NCBI RefSeq assembly: GCF_003024235.1
Contig: NZ_KZ679088.1
Location: forward strand, 62,001-126,000
Direction: 5' to 3'
Source of the DNA: Arenimonas caeni
GTDB lineage: Bacteria; Pseudomonadota; Gammaproteobacteria; Xanthomonadales; Xanthomonadaceae
Length of the DNA stretch: 64,000 nt
Shown: positions 10,698 through 24,130 of the stretch, one piece after another
Layout: each line of letters begins with the position of its first letter
How positions within the stretch are numbered: the stretch's first letter is position 1
Made by a program: the position numbers and the translations under genes
Notes under the pieces: model-generated
Database searches by the model: none
What the model saw: only the letters and a program-made list of their open reading frames with translations
What the model was told of the DNA's origin: nothing

Positions 10698-11399
10698 ATG
10701 CAGGTCCTACATATCGACGAGCACCTGGCCGTGGTGCACAAGCCCGCCGGCCTGATGGTGCATGACAGCAAGCTCGCGCGCGGCGAAACCGACTTCGCCG
10801 CCGACCGGCTGCGCGAGCAGTTCGCGCGCCCGGTCTTCCTCGTCCATCGCCTCGATCGCGCCACCAGCGGCTGCCTGCTGCTGGCCTTCGACCACGACAC
10901 CGCCTCGGCGCTGGGCCGCAGCCTGATGGCCGAGCAGTTCCGCAAGGACTACCTCGCCGTCTGCCGCGGCTGGCCGGTGCCGGCCGACGGCGTGATCGAC
11001 CATCCGCTCGACGGCGGTCCCGGAAAGCCGGTGAAAAAGCCCGCCGTCACCGACTACCGCACGCTCGCCACGGCCGAGGTCGACTGGCCCAGCCAGCACC
11101 ACCCGACCTCGCGATACGCGCTGCTGTGCTGCAGCCCGCGCACCGGGCGCTTCCGGCAGATCCGCCGGCACCTCAAGCACGTGCACCACCACCTGGTAGG
11201 CGACTCGAGCCATGGCGACGGGCGCCACAACCTGGCCTTCCGCATGCGCGGCGTGCATCGAATGCTCCTGCACGCCTGGCGCATGGGTTTCCCCCATCCA
11301 CGCGACGGCCGGCTGCTGACCGTGGTCGCGCCCCCCGACGGCGAGTTCCTGCGGGCGCTCGAACTGCTCGGGCTGCCGGTCCCCGGGCCATCGGCGTGA
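10698..11399 (+). CDS. RluA-family pseudouridine synthase (TruC-like)
   Basis: A 233-residue RluA-family enzyme with the catalytic motif HRLDRATSG (Asp near residue 55) and the CSPRTGRFRQIRRHLKH substrate-binding segment. There is no S4 domain, and with the short length this fits TruC, which modifies U65 of some tRNAs, better than RluC or RluD. The long RRHLKHVHHH segment also resembles TruC. The start ATG 10698 gives the N-terminus MQVLHIDEHLAVVHKP used by the family. It diverges from the M16 protease gene. Confidence 0.8.
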   Translation: MQVLHIDEHLAVVHKPAGLMVHDSKLARGETDFAADRLREQFARPVFLVHRLDRATSGCLLLAFDHDTASALGRSLMAEQFRKDYLAVCRGWPVPADGVIDHPLDGGPGKPVKKPAVTDYRTLATAEVDWPSQHHPTSRYALLCCSPRTGRFRQIRRHLKHVHHHLVGDSSHGDGRHNLAFRMRGVHRMLLHAWRMGFPHPRDGRLLTVVAPPDGEFLRALELLGLPVPGPSA

Positions 11400-11473
11400 C
11401 CCTCGGCCAATACCGCCGTCACACCCGGTGTGCAAAACTCCCCCCGCGACCCCACGACAAGCCGGAGACCCTG

Positions 11474-12265
11474 ATGCGCCCGATGCTGCTTGCCTGTGCC
11501 CTGTTCCTCGCCCTCGCGCCCGCCGCGCCCGCCCTCGCCCAGCCGTCCGACCGCGGCCTCGACAAGGACATCATCGCCAGCCAGGGCTTCCTGGCCGGGC
11601 ATCCCGACATGCGCTTCCGACTCGCCGGGCTCAGGGCCTACCGCAAAGGCAACTACACCGAGGCCATGAACCTCTTCCGCCGCGCCGCGCGCTTCGGCGA
11701 CAAGCCTTCGCAGGGCATGCTGGCCGAGATGTACTGGGCCGGCCAGGGCGTCGAGGCGGATCCGGCGCTGGCCTATGCCTGGATGGACCTGGCGGGCGAG
11801 CGCAGGTACCCGATGATGCTGGCCAAGCGCGAGAGCTATTGGGAAAAGCTCGACGAGGCCACCCGCGCCCGCGCCCTGGAAGTCGGCGCCGGGATCTACG
11901 CCGAATACGGCGACGACGTGGCCAGGCCGCGCCTTGAGCGCGAGCTGCGCCGCGCCCGCTCGCAGGCCACCGGCAGCCGGCTCGGCTTCGTCGGTTCGAT
12001 CAAGATCTACCTCCCCACCCCGAACGGCGACGTCATCGTGGACGGCGCCTCCTACTACGACAAGAAGTTCTGGGACATCGAAAAGTACACCGAGTGGCAC
12101 GACGCCGAATGGGTCCGGGAAGCCGAGGGCACCGTCGACGTCGGCGAGCTGATGTCCGCGGGCACGGCGCTGTCGGAGGATGACGCCGCGCTCGACGAAG
12201 CGCTCTACGAGGTGCCCGGCGAAACCGACGAGACCGACGAAGCCGGCCAGTCCGGGGAAGACTGA
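11474..12265 (+). CDS. Secreted Sel1/TPR-repeat protein
   Basis: A 263-residue protein with a clear signal peptide (residues 1-23, LLACALFLALAPAAPALAQ). Residues 45-110 hold Sel1/TPR-like helical repeats (AYRKGNYTEAMNLFRRAARFGDKPSQGMLAEMYWAGQGVEADPALAYAW, split into about two repeats). The C-terminal third is acidic (EDDAALDEALYEVPGETDETDE) with no recognised domain. Such proteins usually act as periplasmic protein-binding adaptors. The partner is unknown. It sits between a tRNA-modification gene and tdk with no clear operon link. Confidence 0.7.
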   Translation: MRPMLLACALFLALAPAAPALAQPSDRGLDKDIIASQGFLAGHPDMRFRLAGLRAYRKGNYTEAMNLFRRAARFGDKPSQGMLAEMYWAGQGVEADPALAYAWMDLAGERRYPMMLAKRESYWEKLDEATRARALEVGAGIYAEYGDDVARPRLERELRRARSQATGSRLGFVGSIKIYLPTPNGDVIVDGASYYDKKFWDIEKYTEWHDAEWVREAEGTVDVGELMSAGTALSEDDAALDEALYEVPGETDETDEAGQSGED

Positions 12266-12333
12266 ACCCCGGGGCCGGACAGCCGGGGCCGGGGCGGCGA
12301 TAATGCCGCCTCGCCCCACCGCCGGAACCTGCC

Positions 12334-12966
12334 TTGGCCAAGCTTTATTTCTACTACTCGGCGATGAACGCCGGGAAGACCACCACCCTGCTGCAGAGCG
12401 CGCACAACTACCACGAGCGCGGCATGCGCACGCTCATCCTCACCCCGAAGCTCGACAACCGCTTCGGCGAGGGCCTGGTGGCCTCGCGCATCGGCCTCAA
12501 GGCGCGCGGAACGGTGTTCACCCGCGACGACGACCTGCAGGCGCTCACCGAGGCCGACATCGCCGCGCGCGGCCCGCTGCACTGCGTGCTGGTGGACGAG
12601 GCGCAGTTCCTGTCCAAGCGCCAGGTCTGGCAGGTCACCGAGATCGTCGACAGGCTCAACGTGCCGGTGCTCGCCTACGGCCTGCGCACCGACTTCCGCG
12701 GCGAACTGTTCGAAGGCAGCCAGTACCTGCTGGCCTGGGCCGATAACCTGGTCGAGATCAAGACCATCTGCCACAGCGGCCGCAAGGCCACCATGGTGCT
12801 GCGCGTGGATGAAAACGGCCGCGCCATCAGCGATGGCCCGCAGGTGGAGATCGGCGGCAACGAGCGCTACGTCTCGGTGAGCCGCGGCGAGTTCAAGAAG
12901 GTGATGGCCGGCGAGGGCCGCATCGACCTGCAGCAGCCGCAGCTGCCGCTGGGCACGCCGGACTGA
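12334..12966 (+). CDS. tdk: Thymidine kinase, with degenerate zinc site
   Basis: A 210-residue type II thymidine kinase. It has the P-loop SAMNAGKTT at residues 9-17, VLVDEAQFL with catalytic Glu89, and a C-terminal lasso ([11 protein letters not shown]). It phosphorylates thymidine to dTMP in the salvage pathway. The start is TTG 12334; no ATG fits the conserved N-terminus. In E. coli Tdk four residues (two Cys, then Cys and His) bind structural zinc. Here only Cys146 remains; the others are Ser148, Ser183 and Glu186. Its stop lies directly against the stop of the convergent kinase gene. Confidence 0.92.
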   Translation: MAKLYFYYSAMNAGKTTTLLQSAHNYHERGMRTLILTPKLDNRFGEGLVASRIGLKARGTVFTRDDDLQALTEADIAARGPLHCVLVDEAQFLSKRQVWQVTEIVDRLNVPVLAYGLRTDFRGELFEGSQYLLAWADNLVEIKTICHSGRKATMVLRVDENGRAISDGPQVEIGGNERYVSVSRGEFKKVMAGEGRIDLQQPQLPLGTPD

Positions 12967-15762
<2,796 letters not shown>

Positions 15763-15778
15763 GGCGGCTGGCCCCGTC

Positions 15779-16342
15779 TCAGCCCTGCAGTGCCGCCAGC
15801 AGGAACATGCGGGCCTTCTGCCAGTCGCGGCGCACGCTGCGCTCGGAACGCTTGAGCAGGCCGGCGATCTCGGTTTCCGACAGGCCCGCGAAGTAGCGCA
15901 TTTCCACCACCTGGGCCAGGCGCGGGTCGAGGTCGTTGAGCTTGTTGAGCGCCACGTCCAGGCCCAGCATCTCTTCGTCCAGGCGCATGCCGCCGCCGGC
16001 ATCCTCGGGCAGGTCGGTGACCCGGTGCAGGTCGCCGCCGCGCTTTACCGCCATGCGCTGGCGGGCGTAGTCCACCACCACCGAGCGCATGGCGCTGGCG
16101 GCATAGGCGAAGAAGTGCGCGCGGTCCTCGAACTCTGCCTCGGCGCGGCCGGCGAGCTTGAGGTAGGCCTCGTGGACCAGGGCGGTGGTGTCGAGCGTAT
16201 GGCCGTGCTGCTGGCCGCCGAGCTGGCGCCGGGCCATGCCGTGCAGCTCGCGGTAGAGCGTGGCCAGGACCCGGTCGAGCGCCGACTTGTCGCCGCCACG
16301 GGCGGCGCTGAGCCACTGGGTGATGTCAGCCGTTTCGTTCAT
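15779..16342 (-). CDS. ECF sigma factor, Ser/Thr-kinase-associated type
   Basis: A 187-residue sigma-70 family protein. Sigma2 covers about residues 10-95 (ARSEFEDRAHFFAYAASAMRSVVVDYAR-like segment, with the -10 recognition helix). Sigma4 covers about 130-180 (VVEMRYFAGLSETEIAGLLKRSERSVRRDWQKARMFL, a helix-turn-helix). The sequence matches the TIGR02999/ECF43-like group, common in Xanthomonadales and Acidobacteria next to Ser/Thr kinases. No anti-sigma factor gene is nearby, so control by phosphorylation from the downstream kinase is plausible. It starts at ATG 16342. Confidence 0.88.
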   Translation of the reverse strand: MNETADITQWLSAARGGDKSALDRVLATLYRELHGMARRQLGGQQHGHTLDTTALVHEAYLKLAGRAEAEFEDRAHFFAYAASAMRSVVVDYARQRMAVKRGGDLHRVTDLPEDAGGGMRLDEEMLGLDVALNKLNDLDPRLAQVVEMRYFAGLSETEIAGLLKRSERSVRRDWQKARMFLLAALQG

Positions 16343-16419
16343 GGTTCCCCGGAACCCGTCTGCCGCGGGCTGGGGACACTATAACCAAAGTGCCGGCGGT
16401 ATCACCGTTCCGGAAGGCA

Positions 16420-16460
16420 GGGGTCGGAGGTGACTTCCCCTGGAAATCACCTCCGACCCC
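16420..16460 (+). repeat. Hairpin repeat, ggggtcggaggt family
   Basis: The arms ggggtcggaggtga (16420-16433) and tcacctccgacccc (16447-16460) are perfect complements. Four more pairs (ttcc/ggaa) extend the stem across one mismatch to a cct loop. It lies just after the mutM stop and may end mutM transcription. A relative with the same outer arm is at 57590-57632. Confidence 0.85.
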
Positions 16461-16462
16461 CA

Positions 16463-17275
16463 TCAGCGCTGGCAGCCGGGGCACCAGGCGGTGGCCCGGT
16501 TGCCCATGCGCCCGTCCCGGATCGTCCGGCCGCACACCTTGCAGGCCTCGCCCTCGCGCCCGTACACGAACAGCTCCTGCTCGAAGTACCCCGGCGCCCC
16601 GTCGGGGCTGAGGAAGTCGCGCAGGGTGGTGCCGCCGCGGGTGATGGCGTGGGCCAGGATGGCCTTCACCGCGGCGGCCAGGCGCCGGTAGCGTTCGCGG
16701 CTGACCGAGCCGGCCGCGCGCCCGGGGGCGATACCCGCCTGGAACAGGCTCTCGGCGGCGTAGATGTTGCCCACGCCCACCACCACGGCCTGGTCCATCA
16801 GGAAGGTCTTCACCGGGGCCTTGCGGCCGCGGCTGAGGGCGAACAGGTAGTCGCCGTCGAAGGCGTCGGACAGCGGTTCGGGGCCCAGATGGGCCAGCAG
16901 TTCGTGGGTTTCGCCGGCCGGCTGCCAGAGCAGGCAGCCGAAGCGGCGGGGGTCGGTGAAGCGCAGCACCCGGCCCGAATCCAGGGCCAGGTCGACGTGG
17001 TCGTGGGCGGCCACCGGCGTTTTCGCCGGCAGCACCCGCAGCATGCCGCTCATGCCCAGGTGCAGCAGGGCGCTGCCCGGGGCGGTGTCGAGCAGCAGGT
17101 ACTTGGCCCGCCGGCGCACCCCCAGCACCCGCTGGCCGGGCAGCTCGCGCGCCACCTCGGGCGGGATCGGCCAGCGCAGGTCCGGCCGGCGCAGCGCCAC
17201 GCCGGTGATCCGGCGGCCCTCGACGTGCGGGGCCAGGCCGCGCCGGGTGGTCTCGACTTCGGGCAATTCAGGCAT
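16463..17275 (-). CDS. mutM: Formamidopyrimidine-DNA glycosylase (Fpg/MutM)
   Basis: A 270-residue glycosylase/AP lyase that removes 8-oxoguanine and formamidopyrimidines. The N-terminus [14 protein letters not shown] carries the catalytic Pro2 and Glu3. The helix-two-turn-helix region is in the middle. The C-terminus ends with a CxxC...CxxC zinc finger (CKVCGRT...CPGCQR). The length is normal. A GATAAT hexamer 6 nt before the ATG may be its own promoter. Confidence 0.95.
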   Translation of the reverse strand: MPELPEVETTRRGLAPHVEGRRITGVALRRPDLRWPIPPEVARELPGQRVLGVRRRAKYLLLDTAPGSALLHLGMSGMLRVLPAKTPVAAHDHVDLALDSGRVLRFTDPRRFGCLLWQPAGETHELLAHLGPEPLSDAFDGDYLFALSRGRKAPVKTFLMDQAVVVGVGNIYAAESLFQAGIAPGRAAGSVSRERYRRLAAAVKAILAHAITRGGTTLRDFLSPDGAPGYFEQELFVYGREGEACKVCGRTIRDGRMGNRATAWCPGCQR

Positions 17276-17309
17276 GTGCGGATTATCCCGGATGCCGGGC
17301 TTGCGTGAA
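17261..17309 (-). promoter_or_regulatory. mutM promoter, -35 TTCACG and -10 GATAAT
   Basis: On the reverse strand TTCACG is followed after 16 nt by GATAAT (17282-17287) and then exactly 6 nt to the ATG at 17275. Transcription would start at or beside the start codon. Confidence 0.45.
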
Positions 17310-17412
17310 CGGCGGGGAGCCCCCACAACGAGCGGCAGGGTGATTTCGCCGTGAAGGGCGGGCATCATCCCCTTGTCCATGGGCCTCCGGCCCGCCCCCC
17401 TGGAGTTTCGCG

Positions 17413-18597
17413 ATGTCCCCCGAGCTTTACGACTGGCTGGCCCGCGGCCTGACGCAGGCCAGTTATTGGCAGATGGCCGCCTTTTTCCTGGTGATGGTGC
17501 AGACCACCATCTTCACGGTGACCCTCTACCTGCACCGCAGCGCCGCCCACCGTGGCGTCGACTTCCACCCGGTGATCACCCATTTCTTCCGTTTCTGGGC
17601 CTGGCTCACCACCGCCATGGTCACCAAGGAGTGGACCGCGGTGCACCGCAAGCACCACGCCAAGTGCGAAACCGCCGAAGACCCGCACAGCCCGCGCTTC
17701 CACGGCATCAACCGGGTGCTCTGGCGCGGCGTCGAGCTCTTCCAGAGCGCGCGCAACGACAAGGAAATGCTCGAGAAGTACGGCAAGGGTTCGCCGGACG
17801 ACTGGATCGAGCGCAATCTCTACAGCCGCATGCCGACCATGGGTCCGGTGACCATGCTGGCCATCGACCTGGCCCTGTTCGGCATCCCGGGCGTGGCGAT
17901 CTGGGCCCTGCAGATGGCCTGGATCCCGTTCTGGGCCGCCGGCGTCATCAATGGCCTGGGCCACTGGTGGGGCTACCGCAACTTCGACACCGCCGACACC
18001 GCCACCAACCTCACCCCGTGGGCGTTCTGGGTGGGCGGCGAGGAACTGCACAACAACCACCACGCCTTCCCGAGCTCGGCCAAGTTCGCCCTGCGCAAGT
18101 ACGAGTTCGACATCGGCTGGGCGGTGATCCGCGTCCTGGAGAAGCTGCGCCTGGCCAAGGTGCTGCGCGTGGCGCCCGAGCTCGACGTGCGCCCGAACAT
18201 CCAGGTGCCCGACGCCGACACCCTGCGCGCGATGATGGCGCACCGCTGGCAGGTGGCCACCGACTACTACAAGTTCGTGCTCAAGCCGCACCTGCAGGCC
18301 GAGGCCGCCGACCTGCCGGGCCGCCTGCGCCGCGCCTTCCGCAGCGAGGGCAAGTGGCTGGGCGAGGAGCAGCGCGCGAAGTTCAGCGCCTGGATCGCCG
18401 AGCGCCCGCAGACCGCGCAGCTGATGGAGTTCCGCGCCCGCCTGCTGGCCATCTACGAGGTCAGGAGCGCCGAGGCCGAGGCCAAGATGGAGGCCCTGCG
18501 CGTCTGGTGCGCCGAGGCCGAAGCCTCCGGCATCCGCCAGCTGCAGGAGTTCTCCGAGCGCCTGAAGGGCTACTCGATGGCGCCGGCCCGCGCCTGA
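17413..18597 (+). CDS. Acyl-CoA/fatty-acid delta-9-type desaturase
   Basis: A 394-residue membrane di-iron desaturase. The three histidine boxes are present: HRSAAH near residue 45, HRKHH near 81, and HNNHH near 220. Hydrophobic helices flank them, two at residues 18-40 and two around 140-180. The last 120 residues form a soluble helical tail longer than in minimal family members. It introduces a double bond into membrane acyl chains. A strong terminator follows at 18623. Positional specificity cannot be read from the sequence. Confidence 0.9.
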   Translation: MSPELYDWLARGLTQASYWQMAAFFLVMVQTTIFTVTLYLHRSAAHRGVDFHPVITHFFRFWAWLTTAMVTKEWTAVHRKHHAKCETAEDPHSPRFHGINRVLWRGVELFQSARNDKEMLEKYGKGSPDDWIERNLYSRMPTMGPVTMLAIDLALFGIPGVAIWALQMAWIPFWAAGVINGLGHWWGYRNFDTADTATNLTPWAFWVGGEELHNNHHAFPSSAKFALRKYEFDIGWAVIRVLEKLRLAKVLRVAPELDVRPNIQVPDADTLRAMMAHRWQVATDYYKFVLKPHLQAEAADLPGRLRRAFRSEGKWLGEEQRAKFSAWIAERPQTAQLMEFRARLLAIYEVRSAEAEAKMEALRVWCAEAEASGIRQLQEFSERLKGYSMAPARA

Positions 18598-18622
18598 CCG
18601 TCGCCGCCAGGCTGAAACCGAA

Positions 18623-18647
18623 GGGCCCGCGAAAGCGGGCCCTTTTT
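18623..18647 (+). terminator. Rho-independent terminator after the desaturase gene
   Basis: gggcccgc-gaaa-gcgggccc followed by five T: an 8-bp perfect GC stem, GNRA-type loop and T tract. Confidence 0.92.
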
Positions 18648-18734
18648 CGTCCGGCCGCCGGCGGGTGTCCAGGAAGGGCGGCGGGCGGGTAACCTTCGGG
18701 CATCTGGCGCGGCCGAGGGCCGCAGGAGCCCACC

Positions 18735-20696
<1,962 letters not shown>

Positions 20697-20718
20697 GCGG
20701 CGGGCCGGCGCAGCGACC

Positions 20719-21246
20719 TCAGCGCTTGCCCGTCATCGCCTCGAACACGCCGTCGCGGCGCACCCAGGCGTGGTGCAGGGCGCCGGCGACGTGGGCGAGC
20801 ACCAGCGTGAAGAAGGCGTAGCCGAGGATGCCGTGGGCGCTGCGCAGCAGCGTGTATAGCCCGGGATCCTGCGGTGCCAGCGGCGGCAGCGTGAAGCCGA
20901 AGGGCAGTGGCACCAGGTAGCCGCCGGCCGAACTCATCGCCCAGCCGAGCAGCGGCATGGCGAACATCAGCGCATACAGCGCCACGTGCGAGGCGCCGGC
21001 GATGCGCGCCTGCAGGCGCGGCAGGTCGCCGGGCAGGGGCGGCGGCGGATTCCGGCGCCGGTGGCGCAGGCGGATGAGCGCGAGCAGCAGGATCAGCAGG
21101 CCCAGCGGCCGGTGGATGTCGATGAGCCACGGCCGCAGCTCGAGCGAGGTGACCATGGCCACGCCGATGAACAGCATCGCCAGGATCATCGCCGCCATCG
21201 ACCAGTGCAGCCAGCGGGCGGTGCGGGTGAATTGGACCTGGGCCAT
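20719..21246 (-). CDS. Cytochrome b561-type membrane protein
   Basis: A 175-residue protein with four predicted membrane helices and haem-ligand histidines in the cytochrome b561 pattern (RWLHWSMAA near the N-terminus, DIHRPLG, SHVALY, LVLAHVAGALHH). It would pass electrons between quinol and a periplasmic acceptor. Its start overlaps the stop of the catalase remnant upstream (GTGATG). Catalase-like SrpA peroxidases are often encoded with b561 proteins, so this protein probably lost its partner. GTG 21249 is an alternative start. Confidence 0.85.
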   Translation of the reverse strand: MAQVQFTRTARWLHWSMAAMILAMLFIGVAMVTSLELRPWLIDIHRPLGLLILLLALIRLRHRRRNPPPPLPGDLPRLQARIAGASHVALYALMFAMPLLGWAMSSAGGYLVPLPFGFTLPPLAPQDPGLYTLLRSAHGILGYAFFTLVLAHVAGALHHAWVRRDGVFEAMTGKR

Positions 21247-21557
21247 CACGGCGTCTCCTGGCCGGCGACTTCGCGCTGGCGGCGGTTGAACGACACCGAG
21301 TAGGCGGCGGCGCGCGCGGCCAGCACCGGGTCGCGCGAGGGCGCGATGCCCATGGGCAGCACGGTGGGGTCGAAGTTGATGTCGCGGCAGTCACCGCTGG
21401 CCTGGTCGTAGGCGCGCTCGAGCACGAAGGTGCCGGCGGCCACGCGCCGGCGCGTTTCGGGCCAGGGCTGCGACGGGTCCTCGATCGGGTCGCCGTCCCC
21501 GGCGAGCGTCAGCTCCAGCGTCCAGCGCAGCGGGCCGTTGGCCAGCCGCGCGGACAG
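21246..21557 (-). pseudogene. C-terminal remnant of a catalase-family peroxidase
   Basis: The reverse-strand frame reads ...RWTLELTLAGDGDPIEDPSQPWPE, then VLERAYD, then FDPTVLPMGIAPSRDPVLAARAAAYSVSFNRRQ, and then stops. This is the typical C-terminus of SrpA-like catalase peroxidases (WPE...FDP..LP.GI.PS.DP.L.AR..AY..S..RR). About 100 of the expected 300-350 residues remain; the haem-binding core is absent. The homology runs right up to the stop of the aspartyl-protease gene at 21559, so a deletion or insertion joined the two. It has no proper start codon. Any product from GTG 21443 would be 65 residues. Confidence 0.75.
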
Positions 21558-21558
21558 C

Positions 21559-22524
21559 TCAGCGCGTTGGTTTGGGGCCCGGGCTGAACCAGGCGCGGGC
21601 GGCCGGGTAGTCCACCACCATCCGCACGTGGCGGAAGGCCGAGCCGCCCAGCGCGCCCCAGGTCGGGCGGTCCATCATCGAAGCCATGTATTTCTGGAAG
21701 GCACCGGGCGGGCGTTCGGTGAACCACACCGGGCCGATCGCCAGGCCGCCGATGACGAGCTCCGGCACCTCGATCATTCGGAAGGACTGGCCGCGCAGCG
21801 CGTCGCCGCGCCCGAGCACTCGCCATTCCGGGTGCGCCGCGGCCCAGCGTTCGAATACCTCGCGCTCGATGAAGGACGTGCCCACCGGCGTGCCGGCCGG
21901 CAGCCCGAACACGGCGGCCGCATCCTCGCCCAGCGTGGCCGTGGCGCCGGTGTCGAGCAGCACGTGAAGTTCCTCGCCGGCCACGGTCATCGGCATGGAC
22001 GGGAAGTGCATGCTGCGCTGGCCGTCGCCGCGTACCTGGAAGCCCAGGTCGACGCCGTGCATGCCGGGCGTGGGCTCGAAGGCCTCCAGGCGCTGCAGCG
22101 CACCGGCGGGATAGTCGAAGTCCCAGATGCCATCGGCGAACCAACGCCCGCCCAGGAAACCGTCGGCCCGCACATGGAAGGCGGACGGCGGCACCACGGC
22201 CACGCGGCCGTCCATGAAATGGCGCGGCGCCGGCGGCAGTCCGAAGCCGTCGTCGAAACGCGGGAAGGGCGCGATCTGCATCGCCTGGCCATCGGCCTCC
22301 ACCGTTTGGATGGCCAGGCCCAGGGCCTCGGCCACTTCCTGCGAGATCGCATTGAAACCACCGCCGGTGTCGGTGAACAGGCGCAGTTCGCGACCGTCCA
22401 CGCGCGGCGTCAGCCAGACCTGGTCGTGCACGAATTGCGCCGGCACCGGCTGCGCGGCGATCGGGGCGGCGGCCAGGGCCAGGCCCAGCAGCGCGGCGCG
22501 AAGGAGATTCGGGCGGGGTTTCAT
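21559..22524 (-). CDS. Secreted retropepsin-like aspartyl protease
   Basis: A 321-residue protein. A signal peptide covers residues 1-25 (LLRAALLGLALAAAPIAAQ). There are two Asp-Thr-Gly motifs, FTDTGGGFN near residue 52 and LLDTGATATL near residue 190, each followed by the hydrophobic flap pattern. This is the pepsin-like duplicated fold in the periplasm or outside the cell. The substrate is unknown. The start ATG 22524 is chosen because it gives the signal peptide. The 3' end abuts the catalase remnant. Confidence 0.75.
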   Translation of the reverse strand: MKPRPNLLRAALLGLALAAAPIAAQPVPAQFVHDQVWLTPRVDGRELRLFTDTGGGFNAISQEVAEALGLAIQTVEADGQAMQIAPFPRFDDGFGLPPAPRHFMDGRVAVVPPSAFHVRADGFLGGRWFADGIWDFDYPAGALQRLEAFEPTPGMHGVDLGFQVRGDGQRSMHFPSMPMTVAGEELHVLLDTGATATLGEDAAAVFGLPAGTPVGTSFIEREVFERWAAAHPEWRVLGRGDALRGQSFRMIEVPELVIGGLAIGPVWFTERPPGAFQKYMASMMDRPTWGALGGSAFRHVRMVVDYPAARAWFSPGPKPTR

Positions 22525-22622
22525 GCGCGGCTCCGGAAAGGGCGAGGATCGCAGGCTATCGCGCCAGCCCCGGCCCCGGGGCGGCTTGCGACGAAAGACC
22601 GGGCGGGATGAACCGCGCTCCG

Positions 22623-22651
22623 TGGACACCCCCGGCACCAGCGGTCAAAAT
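22623..22651 (+). promoter_or_regulatory. Promoter of the SRPBCC gene, TGGACA-17-CAAAAT
   Basis: TGGACA (22623-22628, 5 of 6 to TTGACA), a 17-nt spacer, then CAAAAT (22646-22651), followed by 6 nt to ATG 22658. This is the best -35/-10 pair among the short-leader genes in the window. Confidence 0.5.
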
Positions 22652-22657
22652 CAGGCC

Positions 22658-23140
22658 ATGCGCCTGACTGTCTCCGCCGAACGCAGCCTGCCCTGCACTC
22701 CCGACGTCGCCTTCGAACTGGCGACCAACCCGGACAAGTTCCCGGCCTTTTTCACCGGCTTCGGTCCGGTGCATGGCATCAGCGGCATCCGCCTGCATTC
22801 CGAACTCGCCAGGGGCAGCCAGCGCCGCGTGCACATGGTCGACGGCAGCGTGCTCACCGAGCGCGTCACCGAACACGACCCGCCGGTGCGCCACGGCTAC
22901 ACGCTCACGGGCTTCCGGCCGCCGATGGCCTGGCTGGTCGGGAAGGGCGAGGCGATGTGGACCTTCGCCGGCCACGAGTTCGGCTCCCGCGTGCGCTGGG
23001 ACTGCGAATTCACCCTGGCCAGGCGCTGGCTGGCGCCGGTGGCGCTGGTGGTGCTGCACCTGTTCATGCGCCGGGCCATGTACCGCTGCCTGAAGAACAT
23101 GCAGCGCTCGCTGGAGGCGCCTGCCACGGCGACGTCCTGA
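22658..23140 (+). CDS. SRPBCC (START-like) family protein
   Basis: A 160-residue protein with the polyketide-cyclase/START-like pattern: a beta strand start (VSAERSLPCTPDVAFELATNPDKFPAFFTGF), a central curved sheet, and a long C-terminal helix ending in RRAMYRCLKNMQRSLE. These folds bind lipids or other hydrophobic ligands, or act on them. No catalytic residues can be assigned. It is a single gene, divergent from the aspartyl protease gene. Confidence 0.7.
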   Translation: MRLTVSAERSLPCTPDVAFELATNPDKFPAFFTGFGPVHGISGIRLHSELARGSQRRVHMVDGSVLTERVTEHDPPVRHGYTLTGFRPPMAWLVGKGEAMWTFAGHEFGSRVRWDCEFTLARRWLAPVALVVLHLFMRRAMYRCLKNMQRSLEAPATATS

Positions 23141-23193
23141 GGGGCGAAGTGCGGCCGCCGGCGCCGTTCGCCAGCCTGGCGCCTGGACGGGGG

Positions 23194-23235
23194 TTGATGC
23201 ATATCAAGGGAGGTCCCGGCGGGCGGGTCTAGTCT
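23194..23235 (+). promoter_or_regulatory. FNR/Anr-type box with class II promoter geometry
   Basis: TTGATGCATATCAA (23194-23207) is a perfect 14-bp palindrome identical to the FNR/Anr consensus TTGAT-N4-ATCAA. TAGTCT (23230-23235) is at the right place for a -10 box if the FNR site is centred at -41.5, which puts the start of transcription near 23242. The CHAD gene ATG is at 23267, after AGGGAGGGAG. Confidence 0.7.
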
Positions 23236-23266
23236 GGACTCCTTCCAAGGGAGGGAGCGCCCGCCC

Positions 23267-24127
23267 ATGCCCAAGGCCTCGCCAGCACCGCCACCGGAGG
23301 CCTCGCCACCGGAGCCTGCCCCGCCCGCCGCCAAGCCGGCGACGGGCGAGGCCTTGCGCGACTTCGCGCTGGCCGAACTGGCCAACGCGGTGCGGCAGTT
23401 GGCGCGCGAGGGAGACGCGCGCCATTCCGGTGTCCACCAGGCCCGCAAGTCGCTGCGGCGCGTACGCGCCACGCTGGCCTTGGCCCGGCGCGGGCTGGGC
23501 GGGCCAGGCCGGCGCCTGGACGAGGAGCTGGGGCGCCTGTGCCGGGGGCTGTCGCCGCTGCGCGACGGCCAGGCCCTGGTCGAGGCGCTCGGGCGGCTGG
23601 GCCCCACGGCGCCGCCGGCCCTGCAGGCGCAGTTGCCGCAGGCCATCGGGCTGGCCGAGGCGCGCCGCGAGGGACTGCTCGCGCGGGCCTTGGCCCGGGA
23701 TCCGGAATTCGCGCGCCGGCGGGCGCGCATCGGGCAGTTCGCCGGGCGCCTGGCGCGCCTGCCCTGGGGCGAGGTGCGCGACAAGCATGTTGCCCGCGCC
23801 GTGGCGCGCAGCGAGCGAAGGCTGGCGAGGGCGCGCAAGCGGGTGGCGCGCCAGCCCGGGCACGACGAACGCTGGCACGTGCTGCGCCGCCGGCTGCGGC
23901 GCCTGCGCCAGCAGGACCACCTGTTGCTGGGCCTGTCGCCGTCGCTGCGGCCGGCCGGCGGCGTGCCGCTCGACGAAGCGGCCGCGCTGGGCGAGGCCCA
24001 GGACGACGTGCTGCTGCTGCGCCACTGCGGCTCGCATTCGCCGTTCCCGCCGGACCTGCGCCGCGCGCTGCGGGCGCTGGCCCGCGAACGCCTGCAGCGC
24101 GTGCGCGACGCCACCAACGGGGCCTGA
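23267..24127 (+). CDS. CHAD-domain protein
   Basis: A 286-residue alpha-helical protein rich in arginine. A proline-rich N-terminus (residues 1-25) precedes the CHAD pattern from about residue 40: SGVHQARKSLRRVRATLALAR, then DERWHVLRRRLRRLRQQDHLLL and LGEAQDDVLLLRH. CHAD domains bind polyphosphate through conserved His, Arg and Lys. The usual N-terminal CYTH phosphohydrolase domain is absent. It sits 3 bp upstream of a small membrane protein gene, and an FNR-type box controls the unit. Confidence 0.82.
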   Translation: MPKASPAPPPEASPPEPAPPAAKPATGEALRDFALAELANAVRQLAREGDARHSGVHQARKSLRRVRATLALARRGLGGPGRRLDEELGRLCRGLSPLRDGQALVEALGRLGPTAPPALQAQLPQAIGLAEARREGLLARALARDPEFARRRARIGQFAGRLARLPWGEVRDKHVARAVARSERRLARARKRVARQPGHDERWHVLRRRLRRLRQQDHLLLGLSPSLRPAGGVPLDEAAALGEAQDDVLLLRHCGSHSPFPPDLRRALRALARERLQRVRDATNGA

Positions 24128-24130
24128 GCC

